Below are positions 1-7,845 of a stretch of DNA of 64,000 bases, piece by piece (position 1 is the stretch's first letter; every line of letters begins with the position of its first letter). The notes beneath the pieces were generated by a model. It was not told the DNA's origin, ran no database searches, and saw only the letters and a list, made by a program, of their open reading frames with translations. A program made the translations under genes and the position numbers. The stretch is from Alphaproteobacteria bacterium (GTDB taxonomy: Bacteria; Pseudomonadota; Alphaproteobacteria; Rhodospirillales; WMHbin7), in the NCBI GenBank assembly GCA_015231795.1, contig JADGAX010000002.1, positions 124,001 through 188,000 of the forward strand, given 5' to 3'.

Positions 1-1
1 C

Positions 2-1234
2 CGCTACGGCTTGCCCAGCGAGGTCAAATTTTGCAAACACTGCGTCATTTCCAACCAGCGCCCCAACTCGGCGCCGGAATTCGCCCATACGCAAGACAGC
101 CAGAAGTCGACCATCAACTTCGACGCTGAGGGCGTGTGTGACGCCTGTCGCGCCGCCGAGCAAAAGGCGAAGATCGATTGGCTGGGGCGCGAGCAGGAGC
201 TGCGCGATCTTTGTGACCGCTATCGCAAGCATGACGGCTCGTATGATTGCATCGTTCCCGGCTCGGGCGGCAAGGACAGTTTCTACGCGGCTCATGTGCT
301 GAAGTATAAGTACGGCATGCATCCGCTGACTGTTACCTGGGCGCCCCACATCTATACAGACTGGGGCTGGCGCAACATGCAAAATTGGATTCATTCCGGT
401 TTCGACAATATGCTGTCCACGCCAAATGGTCGGGTTCACAAGCTGCTGACCCGTCTGGCCGTCGAGGTCCTGTTCCATCCATTTCAGCCCTTCATTCTGG
501 GGCAAAAGCAGATCGCCCCCAAGATGAGCGCGCTTTACGGCATTCCGCTGGTTTTCTACGGCGAGAACGAAGCAGAATACGGCAATCCGGTTTCCGACAA
601 CACGCAAGCCACGCGCGATTGGAGCTACTTTACCGCTGCCGACCCGGACAAAATCTATCTAAGCGGCGTTTCCGTCGCTGATTTGAAGAAGAGCTTCGGC
701 ATCGACGCCAACGACTTGTCCCCCTATATGCCTGCCGATCCAGAGGCCCTGAAGCGCACGAAGACAGAGGTGCATTATCTGGGCTATTACCTGAAATGGC
801 ATCCACAAAGCTGCTATTACTATTCGGTTGAACATGGCAATTTCGAAGCCAGCCCGGAACGCACGCCCGGCACCTATTCGAAATACAACTCCATCGACGA
901 CCGTGTAGACGACCTGCACTATTTCACCACGCATGTGAAGTTCGGCATTGGGCGCGCCACCTACGACGCCTCGCAGGAAATCCGCTCGGGCGACATTACC
1001 CGGGACGAAGGCGTGGCTTTGGTCAGGCGATATGACGGGGAGTTTCCCGAACGTTTCATCGACCAACTGATGGACTATCTGAGTTTGCCCGCCGAACAGT
1101 TTCCCGAGGCATCCAGTATGTTCGAACAGCCCGTCATGGACCGCGACTATTTTCTGCACCTAGCCGACCGCTTCCGCTCGCCGCATTTGTGGGCGAACGA
1201 AAATGGCGCTTGGCGACTGCGTCACAAGGTCTAG
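2..1234 (+). CDS. N-acetyl sugar amidotransferase (WbuX/PseA family), 5' end cut by window
   Basis: This ATP-dependent amidotransferase family uses ammonia from a HisH/HisF-like pair to turn an acetamido group of a nucleotide sugar or nonulosonic acid into an acetamidino group. Visible are the N-terminal zinc-type motif FCKHC, a second CxxC (VCDAC) and the PP-loop PGSGGKDS near base 260. The reading frame is open to base 2 (R-Y-G-L-P-S-E-V) and matches the residues just upstream of FCKHC in the paralogue at 25970 (F-G-L-P-R-E-V). The true start therefore lies left of the window, and the TTG at base 11 is not the start. The next gene follows after 6 bases. Family assignment is firm; the exact sugar substrate is unknown. 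Confidence 0.9.
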   Translation, partial: RYGLPSEVKFCKHCVISNQRPNSAPEFAHTQDSQKSTINFDAEGVCDACRAAEQKAKIDWLGREQELRDLCDRYRKHDGSYDCIVPGSGGKDSFYAAHVLKYKYGMHPLTVTWAPHIYTDWGWRNMQNWIHSGFDNMLSTPNGRVHKLLTRLAVEVLFHPFQPFILGQKQIAPKMSALYGIPLVFYGENEAEYGNPVSDNTQATRDWSYFTAADPDKIYLSGVSVADLKKSFGIDANDLSPYMPADPEALKRTKTEVHYLGYYLKWHPQSCYYYSVEHGNFEASPERTPGTYSKYNSIDDRVDDLHYFTTHVKFGIGRATYDASQEIRSGDITRDEGVALVRRYDGEFPERFIDQLMDYLSLPAEQFPEASSMFEQPVMDRDYFLHLADRFRSPHLWANENGAWRLRHKV

Positions 1235-1240
1235 CGTTAC

Positions 1241-1903
1241 ATGCGTTCCAGCCTGGATCGCGACTCGTTGGCCGCCTATACCGGACGACAGCTTGCGTAC
1301 TTCTTTCCCGATGATGCCCCGCCTCCTTCGGATTGGTCCATGTTGGTGGGCAAAGCGCTCGAGCGCGTAGAGACTTGCTTTCGAAACATCCGCCAGCGCT
1401 ACTATCGAGACGAAGACGGGCAGGCGCTGTTCAGTCACCTGAACACGGATCAATACGCCGCCTACCTTTATCTGCTTGGCAACACCATCTTTCGTGAATC
1501 GGGCGATGCGGCCTTGCCCGCCAAATTGTATGGACTGAACAAGGCGTTGCATGGCCTGGACATATTCTATGAAGTTGAGTTGCCCGAAATCTTCGCCTTC
1601 GTCCACCCCGTGGGCACGGTCGTCGGACGCGCCGTCTACGGCAACTTTTTCTGCATCTACCAAAATTGCACGGTCGGCGGCGATCTTGAGGGAAACCATC
1701 CTACGTTGGGCGAAGGCGTTGTGATGTTCGGCGGTTCGCGCATTATCGGCAAGGCAGACGTCGGCTCTAACTGCCTATTGTCGGCAGGGAGCATCGTTTT
1801 GGCTGAGCATATCCCCGACAACAGCGTTCTATTCGGCATTTCGCCGCATCTGGTGAGGAAGCAGACGACGCGCAGCGTCAAGGCCGACATGTTCGGCGCC
1901 TAG
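1241..1903 (+). CDS. Left-handed beta-helix O-acetyltransferase (serine acetyltransferase-like)
   Basis: A 220-residue protein with an N-terminal helical part and a C-terminal hexapeptide-repeat beta-helix from about residue 125 to 205 (turns such as VHPVGTVVGRAVYG, TVGGDLEGNHPTLGEG and IIGKADVGSNCLLSAGS). The layout resembles CysE-type acyl-CoA acyltransferases. Inside this locus a sugar O- or N-acetyltransferase is more likely than a role in cysteine synthesis, but that rests on context alone. It could supply an acetyl group for a nonulosonic acid. The gene starts 6 bases after the amidotransferase and ends 2 bases before the next gene. Confidence 0.75.
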   Translation: MRSSLDRDSLAAYTGRQLAYFFPDDAPPPSDWSMLVGKALERVETCFRNIRQRYYRDEDGQALFSHLNTDQYAAYLYLLGNTIFRESGDAALPAKLYGLNKALHGLDIFYEVELPEIFAFVHPVGTVVGRAVYGNFFCIYQNCTVGGDLEGNHPTLGEGVVMFGGSRIIGKADVGSNCLLSAGSIVLAEHIPDNSVLFGISPHLVRKQTTRSVKADMFGA

Positions 1904-1905
1904 CG

Positions 1906-3801
1906 ATGCAAGTCCCAGATCAAATTTTAAGTGTCCTGAGCCAGGACGCCTTTCCCCAAGACCCTTGCGACCGCCTCGTCCTGGCCTCGTCGAGCGAAGA
2001 GTTGACGGACCTTGATCCCCGCCAGCCAGGGCTGGTTGTTTTCATCACGGATTGGCTGGGTTGGTTGACATGGCGGCAAAATGGCGGCCAAGCCGTTCAT
2101 TACGAGAGTTATCTGTCCGAATGGCCGCAGGAGCTAGGTCCGCAGGAAAGTTTCCAACAGCGCGCCGTGACCTGGATGTATGACGACGGCACGGACGCGA
2201 CGCTGTTCGAGGGCGTCTCGCTGGGCAAGCAATTCAACTGGGAAGTGACCGGCGTTCGCTTGGCGGCTGGGCGAATACTGTTTTCATTGTCGCAGGCGAT
2301 TCAGCGAATGCAACCTCGCGAGATTGAGTATCGGGGCTTGAGGGCAGAATACGCATTCCTTGACGATTCCACACTTTTCGATCTGGCGAGCGCGGCGGCT
2401 GAACGCAAGAGCATGGCCTTGACTGATCGCAGAAGCCAAACAAGCGCTTTGCGCCGTCTTGATCCAGAACTGCCTTTCAATGGCGAGTTTTCGCCGCCGT
2501 CCCTGTCGCGTCGATTGACGCTACGCATGACGGAGCTGGTCACTGACGCCTTCTCTCGCCTATTTGGTCTCTTGCGCGGCCCAGCGCCGCGAATTTTCAT
2601 TTTGCACAATTTGCTGGTCGTCAAGAGCCTGATTGAGCATCTGCCTGTCGGCCAGGCGATCCCGGTTCTTGTCGCCAGAATTCATCCCAAGCGCCCTTCC
2701 TTTTTGATCGACGCTTGGCGCAAGGGCGTGCGGTTGGTGGCGCTTCCCTCGTTGTCGTTGGGTCCTCAGGCCAGACAGAGGCTAGAGGAAATTCGCGGAT
2801 GGATTGCCAAAGTCGCTGAGCGCGCAAATGCTTCGCCAGAGGATCGGGCCGTCAACGACTACCTGCGCCGTCATCTGATTTCCACTTCGACTCTTGAGGC
2901 CAAGGCCCATGAGGTCCTGCAGTTCAAGCGCCTGTTCGAAGCCGAACGGCCTTCGCGCATTCTGGTCGGCGACAGCGAGAACCATATGGTACGCATGGCC
3001 TGTGAGGTGGCGCAGGGGCTTGGCATCGGCGTTGACGAACTGCCCAACGGCATGTTCCTGACCGCCCAGCGCATGGACAGTCGTTCGGGCGATGGCGTGC
3101 GCGGCCCGGTGATCGATCGCTTTCTTGCCTGGGGCGAGGCCAATTTGCGCTGGGCCAAGCGTTCGAAGGTTGGCGTTGCAACGCTGCCCACAGGATATCC
3201 GGTGGCGGACAGTTTGCTGAATTGTCCAGCACCTGCTGCAACAGGATCGGGGCGCGCTCTTATTTTGCCGCTGCATGTGGACAAGACGGATCTGTGCGGA
3301 CTGTACAGCGAAGTGTTCGTCAATCTTGTTCGCGCCGTTCAAGCAGCGAGGGACGCAGGCTATGGCGACATCCGCATCAAGGTGCATCCCGGCTTCATCA
3401 ATCTCGACTATTACCAAGAAGTTGCGAAGCGCTTTGGCCTTGACGCGCTTGTCTTCAAGGATGGCTCATTGCTGCCTCACATCGAATGGGCGGATATCGT
3501 GATCGGACCCGTCAATTCCGGCGCCATGATCGAGGCGGCTGCTCTTGGCAGACCCTATCTTTCCGTGCTGAACCCACCCACCGCCATCGATCCCGATTTG
3601 ACCCTGCCCGCCAGACCCATTCTACCAAGCCAGATTGCCGATTCCTTAAGAAGCAGAAGCTATTGCAATCCTAAAAGCATTTTATCAGACATTGCTGGTT
3701 GCCAAGAAGACAGACCGAGCGGACACCGTGTTTGGCAGGCCGTGCTGAAGGGGAACGGAAAGAAGACCACATCCCTCTCACCACACTGTGAGGCCGCCTG
3801 A
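1906..3801 (+). CDS. Large surface-carbohydrate protein, GT-B/capsule-transferase-like C-terminus
   Basis: A 631-residue soluble protein whose N-terminal 250 residues I do not recognise. The C-terminal half has the look of a GT-B or CDP-glycerol-transferase-type fold: GRALILPLHVDKTD, IRIKVHPGF, and an acceptor/donor-site-like stretch IGPVNSGAMIEAAALGRPYLSV near residues 525-550, where such enzymes carry a Ser/Gly-rich loop and a conserved Glu. The likely role is a glycosyl- or glycerophosphotransferase in polysaccharide assembly. Proteins at 24221 and 39606 have a comparable C-terminal architecture. The stop codon lies inside a GC-rich hairpin, and the following gap (70 bases) is the longest inside the operon. 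Confidence 0.55.
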   Translation: MQVPDQILSVLSQDAFPQDPCDRLVLASSSEELTDLDPRQPGLVVFITDWLGWLTWRQNGGQAVHYESYLSEWPQELGPQESFQQRAVTWMYDDGTDATLFEGVSLGKQFNWEVTGVRLAAGRILFSLSQAIQRMQPREIEYRGLRAEYAFLDDSTLFDLASAAAERKSMALTDRRSQTSALRRLDPELPFNGEFSPPSLSRRLTLRMTELVTDAFSRLFGLLRGPAPRIFILHNLLVVKSLIEHLPVGQAIPVLVARIHPKRPSFLIDAWRKGVRLVALPSLSLGPQARQRLEEIRGWIAKVAERANASPEDRAVNDYLRRHLISTSTLEAKAHEVLQFKRLFEAERPSRILVGDSENHMVRMACEVAQGLGIGVDELPNGMFLTAQRMDSRSGDGVRGPVIDRFLAWGEANLRWAKRSKVGVATLPTGYPVADSLLNCPAPAATGSGRALILPLHVDKTDLCGLYSEVFVNLVRAVQAARDAGYGDIRIKVHPGFINLDYYQEVAKRFGLDALVFKDGSLLPHIEWADIVIGPVNSGAMIEAAALGRPYLSVLNPPTAIDPDLTLPARPILPSQIADSLRSRSYCNPKSILSDIAGCQEDRPSGHRVWQAVLKGNGKKTTSLSPHCEAA

Positions 3802-3811
3802 ACATGGCGGC
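3793..3811 (+). other. Perfect GC-rich stem-loop at the end of the 1906 gene
   Basis: GCCGCC (3793-3798) and GGCGGC (3806-3811) form a 6-bp perfect stem with a 7-base loop containing part of the TGA stop. No T-tract follows, so it is not a standard intrinsic terminator. It could pause ribosomes or protect a processed 3' end ahead of the operon's longest internal gap. Function is inference only. Confidence 0.35.
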
Positions 3812-3871
3812 AAGCAATGCTCAATTAATCTTCAATGCAGCGCAAGTCTTCAAACAGGACAAACTAGTCAC

Positions 3872-4861
3872 ATGACGCACCGCACAAATCCTTTCGCGCC
3901 GCTATACGCTCACTGCAATGCTGGCAATTCGAAGCAGAAGATCGCCAATCTTCCAGATTTTCCTTATATTATCGATATTGAGCTGACTAATTTGTGCAAT
4001 TTCCGCTGCTTGATGTGCCCAACAGGCAATCATTCGCAACAACGTCTGCAAGGCTTGATGGCGGAAGATGTTTTCTATCGGATCCTTGATGAAATTCGAG
4101 GCCGTCAATTAGGGTTGCGTTTTATCCGCTGGGGCGAACCTCTAATGCACCCGAACGTGATCGACTTTCTGAAGGCCGCGAAGAAAGATGGTCATCTTGT
4201 TCATCTTAACACCAACGGCAGTTTTTTAACCTCTGAGATGGCCGACCGCCTGCTGGAAGTGCCCATCGATTCCTTGAAATTCTCGGTTCAGGGCGTCGAC
4301 CGCGACAGTTACCGCGAAATGAGAAACATCGACTTCTTTGACAAGCTTCTCGAAACAGCGGCGATGCTGCATGAAAAGCGAGGCGCCAGGGCGCTGCCCT
4401 TTCTGCAAATCTCGACAACCGTCACATACGAAAGCAAGAAAACCCAGGATGCCTTCTTGGAACGAGTCAGCCATATCTGCGACGCCACCAACATCGGCGC
4501 CACCAACTTCGATTGGCTGGATCTGAATGCCGTGCGGCTGAAGCCTGCCGAAATAGATCTCTTGCGGACGTTGGCTAAGCAAGATTCCGTTCAGCGCATT
4601 CACCCCGAGTGCCCCGAAGTGTTCGACAAACTGTCCTTTAATTGGGATGGAAAGGTTACCGCCTGCTGCATGGACAGCAATGATCTGATGGTGGTTGGCG
4701 ACATAAAGACGCAAGGTATTCAAGACATCTGGCGCTCTGATCGATTGAATGAATATCGCAGGATGTTGGCTGACATGCGCCATGACGATATCGAGTTGTG
4801 CAAGCATTGCTGGGATACCCATAACCTATTCGTGCCATCCCCTGACGATGCTGCCGAGTAG
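3872..4861 (+). CDS. Radical SAM protein with SPASM-type C-terminus
   Basis: Contains the radical SAM CxxxCxxC motif (LCNFRCLMC) about 45 residues from the start, which holds the 4Fe-4S cluster that cleaves S-adenosylmethionine. A C-terminal Cys-rich section (CPEVFDKLSFNWDGKVTACC, then LCKHCWD) is typical of SPASM/Twitch auxiliary-cluster domains. Family members modify peptides or dehydrogenate alcohols and amino sugars. The substrate here is unknown; a glycan or sugar-nucleotide modification is inferred from context. The frame is open upstream to a GTG at 3788, but ATG 3872 gives the normal family N-terminus (MTHRTNPFAPLY) and avoids overlap with the upstream gene. Length is 329 residues. 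Confidence 0.8.
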   Translation: MTHRTNPFAPLYAHCNAGNSKQKIANLPDFPYIIDIELTNLCNFRCLMCPTGNHSQQRLQGLMAEDVFYRILDEIRGRQLGLRFIRWGEPLMHPNVIDFLKAAKKDGHLVHLNTNGSFLTSEMADRLLEVPIDSLKFSVQGVDRDSYREMRNIDFFDKLLETAAMLHEKRGARALPFLQISTTVTYESKKTQDAFLERVSHICDATNIGATNFDWLDLNAVRLKPAEIDLLRTLAKQDSVQRIHPECPEVFDKLSFNWDGKVTACCMDSNDLMVVGDIKTQGIQDIWRSDRLNEYRRMLADMRHDDIELCKHCWDTHNLFVPSPDDAAE

Positions 4862-4880
4862 CCGATAGGGTTAGGCGTAC

Positions 4881-6557
4881 ATGTCGATATTCAAGAAACT
4901 TCTTTTGCGGGCAATCTATAGCCTGATCGGCTATCTGATTGCCAAACGCGATGCCCGCAGCTCATCCGCGAAGTGGTTTCCCAACTGTTTCGGAAAAAAT
5001 TTCCTATACAGCCCACTGTTTCCTCAAGCCGATGGCAAGGCTTATTGGGCGAAGTATCATGCCGAAAAGCTGGATAATCCGCTGACCGTAAACTTCAAGC
5101 GCTTCAAGGCGGATATCTTAAAGGGTCAGCTCTGTTGTGCGGGGAGCTGGCACGAATTGAACATTGATGTTCCGTCAGCGCTGCCATATGCCGTTACGGG
5201 CGTCCCCATTCATCAACTTGATCGCGAATATGAGGCGTTGCTCCGCTGCAGCGGCAGTACGATGAGGTTGGGCGGCTTGGCGGCTGATCGGTTCTATTAC
5301 CTGCCCATTCGTGAACCCGGTGAAGTCGCCCTGAAATCCGATCATAATTTGATCGTCGCCGAAGCTATCCCACTTCAACAGAAGAAGAAGCACCCTCTTC
5401 GCATGGTGATGACGGTTTTCATCGACAATTTCGGCTGGGACGTCCTTCACCACATCGATGTCGAAACATCACTTCCTAACATTTCCCGCTTTTTCTCGAA
5501 GGGGGCGGTTTTCGAGAACTGTTACAGCGCCTCGAACTGGACCCTGGCCGGCGTGGGATCCATCGTCTCCGGCAAGCTGTTGTCCTCGCACAATATGTTT
5601 CACTTTTCAAAAGACGACGTCCTTTTGGGAGACGGCTACAAGGTGTTGCCGGAATATTTTCAAGAGGACGGTTATCTAACGTTCCAGGTTTGCGGCAACA
5701 CACGCAAGTCGCCAGGGTACCGTTACGTCAAAGGGTATGACCGGACTGTCTATCGCAATGAAATGCCGCTATGCGAGAGTCTGGATGTTCTGTACGACCA
5801 TGTTCGCGCCTTTCCAGAACGCGATCATTTTGTTTGGCTTACGATTATGGACGCCCATCACACGCTGGCCGCCGAACCTGACGTTGCCAACCAACTTCAA
5901 GCGCATCTAATGGCGCAAGATTACGCCCGGCCCAAGGGAAAGTCTCCGATGCAGCTGGGATTCGATGCGCCTGTCCTTGCCCGATATGTCGAGGAATTGA
6001 AGCGGATCGATTTTCATCTAGGCATGCTCTTTTCCTTTCTTGAGGAACGCTACAGCGACGATGACATGGTTGTGGCGCTGGTCAGCGATCATGGCCCCGG
6101 ATGCCTTAGCAACGACCCTCACCCCCTTGCGCACCAGAAAACACATGTGGCTTATATGTTGCGTGGGCGGGGCGTTTCACCTGGGCGCATTCAAGAAATC
6201 ACCCATGTAACTGATATCTTGCCATCCTTGCTGAAGCTGGCCAGTTTGCCGCCGGCCAGTTCCATTGACGGGCGGCTCCCGGTAGCCTTGGGGGGAAATG
6301 AAGCCCGCAGTTTCGCAACGGCAGAGATAAAATATGCCGGGCTTCCCTACGAGGCGTCGATTAAGGATGCCGAGTTCGAGTTCTACCTGAAGACAAAGGC
6401 CCGCGTTGACGATAAGGGAAATGTCGATATCGCCGACCATGATGTTGAACTGTTCCCCAAGCTCGATTGGTCACGCGATGTAATTGCGGACCATCCAGAA
6501 TTGGCCGCAGGCTACACGGCACATGTTGCAAGCATTTTGGGTCAAAGCCGGTCATGA
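4881..6557 (+). CDS. Sulfatase/alkaline-phosphatase-fold enzyme with Thr at the nucleophile position
   Basis: A 558-residue protein with a short hydrophobic N-terminal segment (about residues 7-20), an uncharacterised 150-residue region, then a sulfatase-fold domain from about residue 175. Metal ligands are recognisable: Asp182 in FIDNFGWD, the DHG of VSDHGPG, and His in HPLAHQKTH. The catalytic position reads S-N-W-T (Thr221) instead of the C/S-x-P-S-R of true sulfatases. This resembles phosphoethanolamine or phosphoglycerol transferases, which use Thr. It may add or remove a phosphate-linked or sulfate group on the glycan; the chemistry is not settled by sequence. It sits 19 bases after the radical SAM gene. 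Confidence 0.7.
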   Translation: MSIFKKLLLRAIYSLIGYLIAKRDARSSSAKWFPNCFGKNFLYSPLFPQADGKAYWAKYHAEKLDNPLTVNFKRFKADILKGQLCCAGSWHELNIDVPSALPYAVTGVPIHQLDREYEALLRCSGSTMRLGGLAADRFYYLPIREPGEVALKSDHNLIVAEAIPLQQKKKHPLRMVMTVFIDNFGWDVLHHIDVETSLPNISRFFSKGAVFENCYSASNWTLAGVGSIVSGKLLSSHNMFHFSKDDVLLGDGYKVLPEYFQEDGYLTFQVCGNTRKSPGYRYVKGYDRTVYRNEMPLCESLDVLYDHVRAFPERDHFVWLTIMDAHHTLAAEPDVANQLQAHLMAQDYARPKGKSPMQLGFDAPVLARYVEELKRIDFHLGMLFSFLEERYSDDDMVVALVSDHGPGCLSNDPHPLAHQKTHVAYMLRGRGVSPGRIQEITHVTDILPSLLKLASLPPASSIDGRLPVALGGNEARSFATAEIKYAGLPYEASIKDAEFEFYLKTKARVDDKGNVDIADHDVELFPKLDWSRDVIADHPELAAGYTAHVASILGQSRS

Positions 6558-6585
6558 CTGCTTATTTTTCTGTCTGCGGCACATC

Positions 6586-7833
6586 ATGAACGACACCGAG
6601 CTTCTGCGCTTCTTGCTGGCGACAGTGGCGCTGCTGGGTTCGGCACATTTCACTGGATATCTTTTCCAGCGTTTTGGGCTTCCAAGAGTCGTCGGCGAGA
6701 TTTGCGGAGGCATTGTTCTTGGCAAGACGGGCCTGGGCTATGCCCTGCCAGACATACACGCTTGGTTGTTCGATGGCTTCGATGCCGAACCCAAACTTCT
6801 TGCCGCCTTTTATTGGCTTGGCCTCATTCTTCTGATGTTTACTTCGGGCTTCACCATGGAAAGTGGAAGGGCACGAACGAATTTGCGCTTGGTCGTGATT
6901 CTTGTGATTGGCTCAACCAGCCTGCCCTTCCTGGCCGGTTGGCTGGCAACGACAAGCGTTGATTTCTCTCCCTACCAAGGTTCGGCCAACAATGCCGCGG
7001 CACTTTCTTTGGTCGTAGCAATCGCCGTGGCCGTTACTTCGATACCTGTCATCTCACGCATATTTCTTGACCTTGGCATTGCCACCACTTCATTTGCTCG
7101 AAATGTTCTGGCAACAGCCGTCGCGCATGACATTATTTTGTGGGGTGTGCTGGCGGTGGCTACCAGCCTTGTCAGCGCTGGTTCAACTGACGGCTGGGCC
7201 ATCGTCTTCACCATTGTCAAAACCGTTGTCTTCTTCAGCCTTTCCATCTGGATCGGGCCGCGCCTTCTAGACTATCTGACCCGCTCACGCTACAACCTTG
7301 TCCGGAAAGGTTCGCCAATCGGCTGGGTTCTGATTATTTGCTTTCTGCTAGCGGCCCTGGCTAGCATCCTAAATGTCAACGTTATATTCGGAGCGCTTAT
7401 AGCAGGACTGCTATTCGGTTTGGCGCGCCACCCGGATATCGAGACTGTTCGCAGCCGGATCAGCGATTTTTCCTTTGCTTTCTTCGTGCCGTTCTATTTT
7501 GCCATGGTCGGCATGAAGCTTGACCTGATTGCCGAGTTCGACCCTCTCTTCACTTTGGCGTTCATCCTTTTCTGCACAGCCTGCCAAATGCTTGCGACCG
7601 TGGCCAGCGCTAAGCTGGCGCGGCGAGGCTGGGCTGAAGCATTTGATCTGGGCGTGGCGATGAATGCGCGCGGCGGCCCTGGCATCGTTCTCGCAACGGT
7701 CGCCCTGGAGTTTGGCATCATCAACGGCGTATTTTACACCACCCTGATTCTTCTGGCGATTTTGACTTCGCTTGCCGCTGGGTCTTGGTTCCGTCGCCAG
7801 TTGGTCTGCAATCGCCCCCCGCACCTCTACTAG
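6586..7833 (+). CDS. Kef/CPA2-type monovalent cation:proton antiporter
   Basis: A 415-residue, roughly 12-helix inner-membrane protein of the Na+/H+ or K+/H+ exchanger superfamily. Family signatures include FGLPRVVGEICGGIVLGKTGLG in the first helices, LILLMFTSGFTME, the AIAVAVTSIPVISRI discontinuous-helix segment, and an acidic residue in AVAHDIILW. No cytoplasmic TrkA-N/RCK domain follows the membrane part. I chose ATG 6586 (MNDTELLRFLL); a longer open frame to 6484 overlaps the upstream gene and gives an untypical N-terminus. An antiporter is unusual inside a glycan operon. It might manage charge or ions linked to export or sulfate use, but nothing in the sequence shows this. Confidence 0.85.
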   Translation: MNDTELLRFLLATVALLGSAHFTGYLFQRFGLPRVVGEICGGIVLGKTGLGYALPDIHAWLFDGFDAEPKLLAAFYWLGLILLMFTSGFTMESGRARTNLRLVVILVIGSTSLPFLAGWLATTSVDFSPYQGSANNAAALSLVVAIAVAVTSIPVISRIFLDLGIATTSFARNVLATAVAHDIILWGVLAVATSLVSAGSTDGWAIVFTIVKTVVFFSLSIWIGPRLLDYLTRSRYNLVRKGSPIGWVLIICFLLAALASILNVNVIFGALIAGLLFGLARHPDIETVRSRISDFSFAFFVPFYFAMVGMKLDLIAEFDPLFTLAFILFCTACQMLATVASAKLARRGWAEAFDLGVAMNARGGPGIVLATVALEFGIINGVFYTTLILLAILTSLAAGSWFRRQLVCNRPPHLY

Positions 7834-7845
7834 GGAAGTAATGGT

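Noticed and set aside
3793-3811. GC-rich hairpin as an intrinsic terminator
   Set aside because: The stem is perfect but no T-run follows, so it was kept only as a stem-loop of unknown role.
6484-6585. Upstream extension of the antiporter and similar extensions at 3788, 16794, 17783, 34587, 38706, 48677 and 56947
   Set aside because: Each extension lies mostly inside the preceding gene and adds residues foreign to the family; starts at the 4-base overlaps or family-typical ATGs are better supported.
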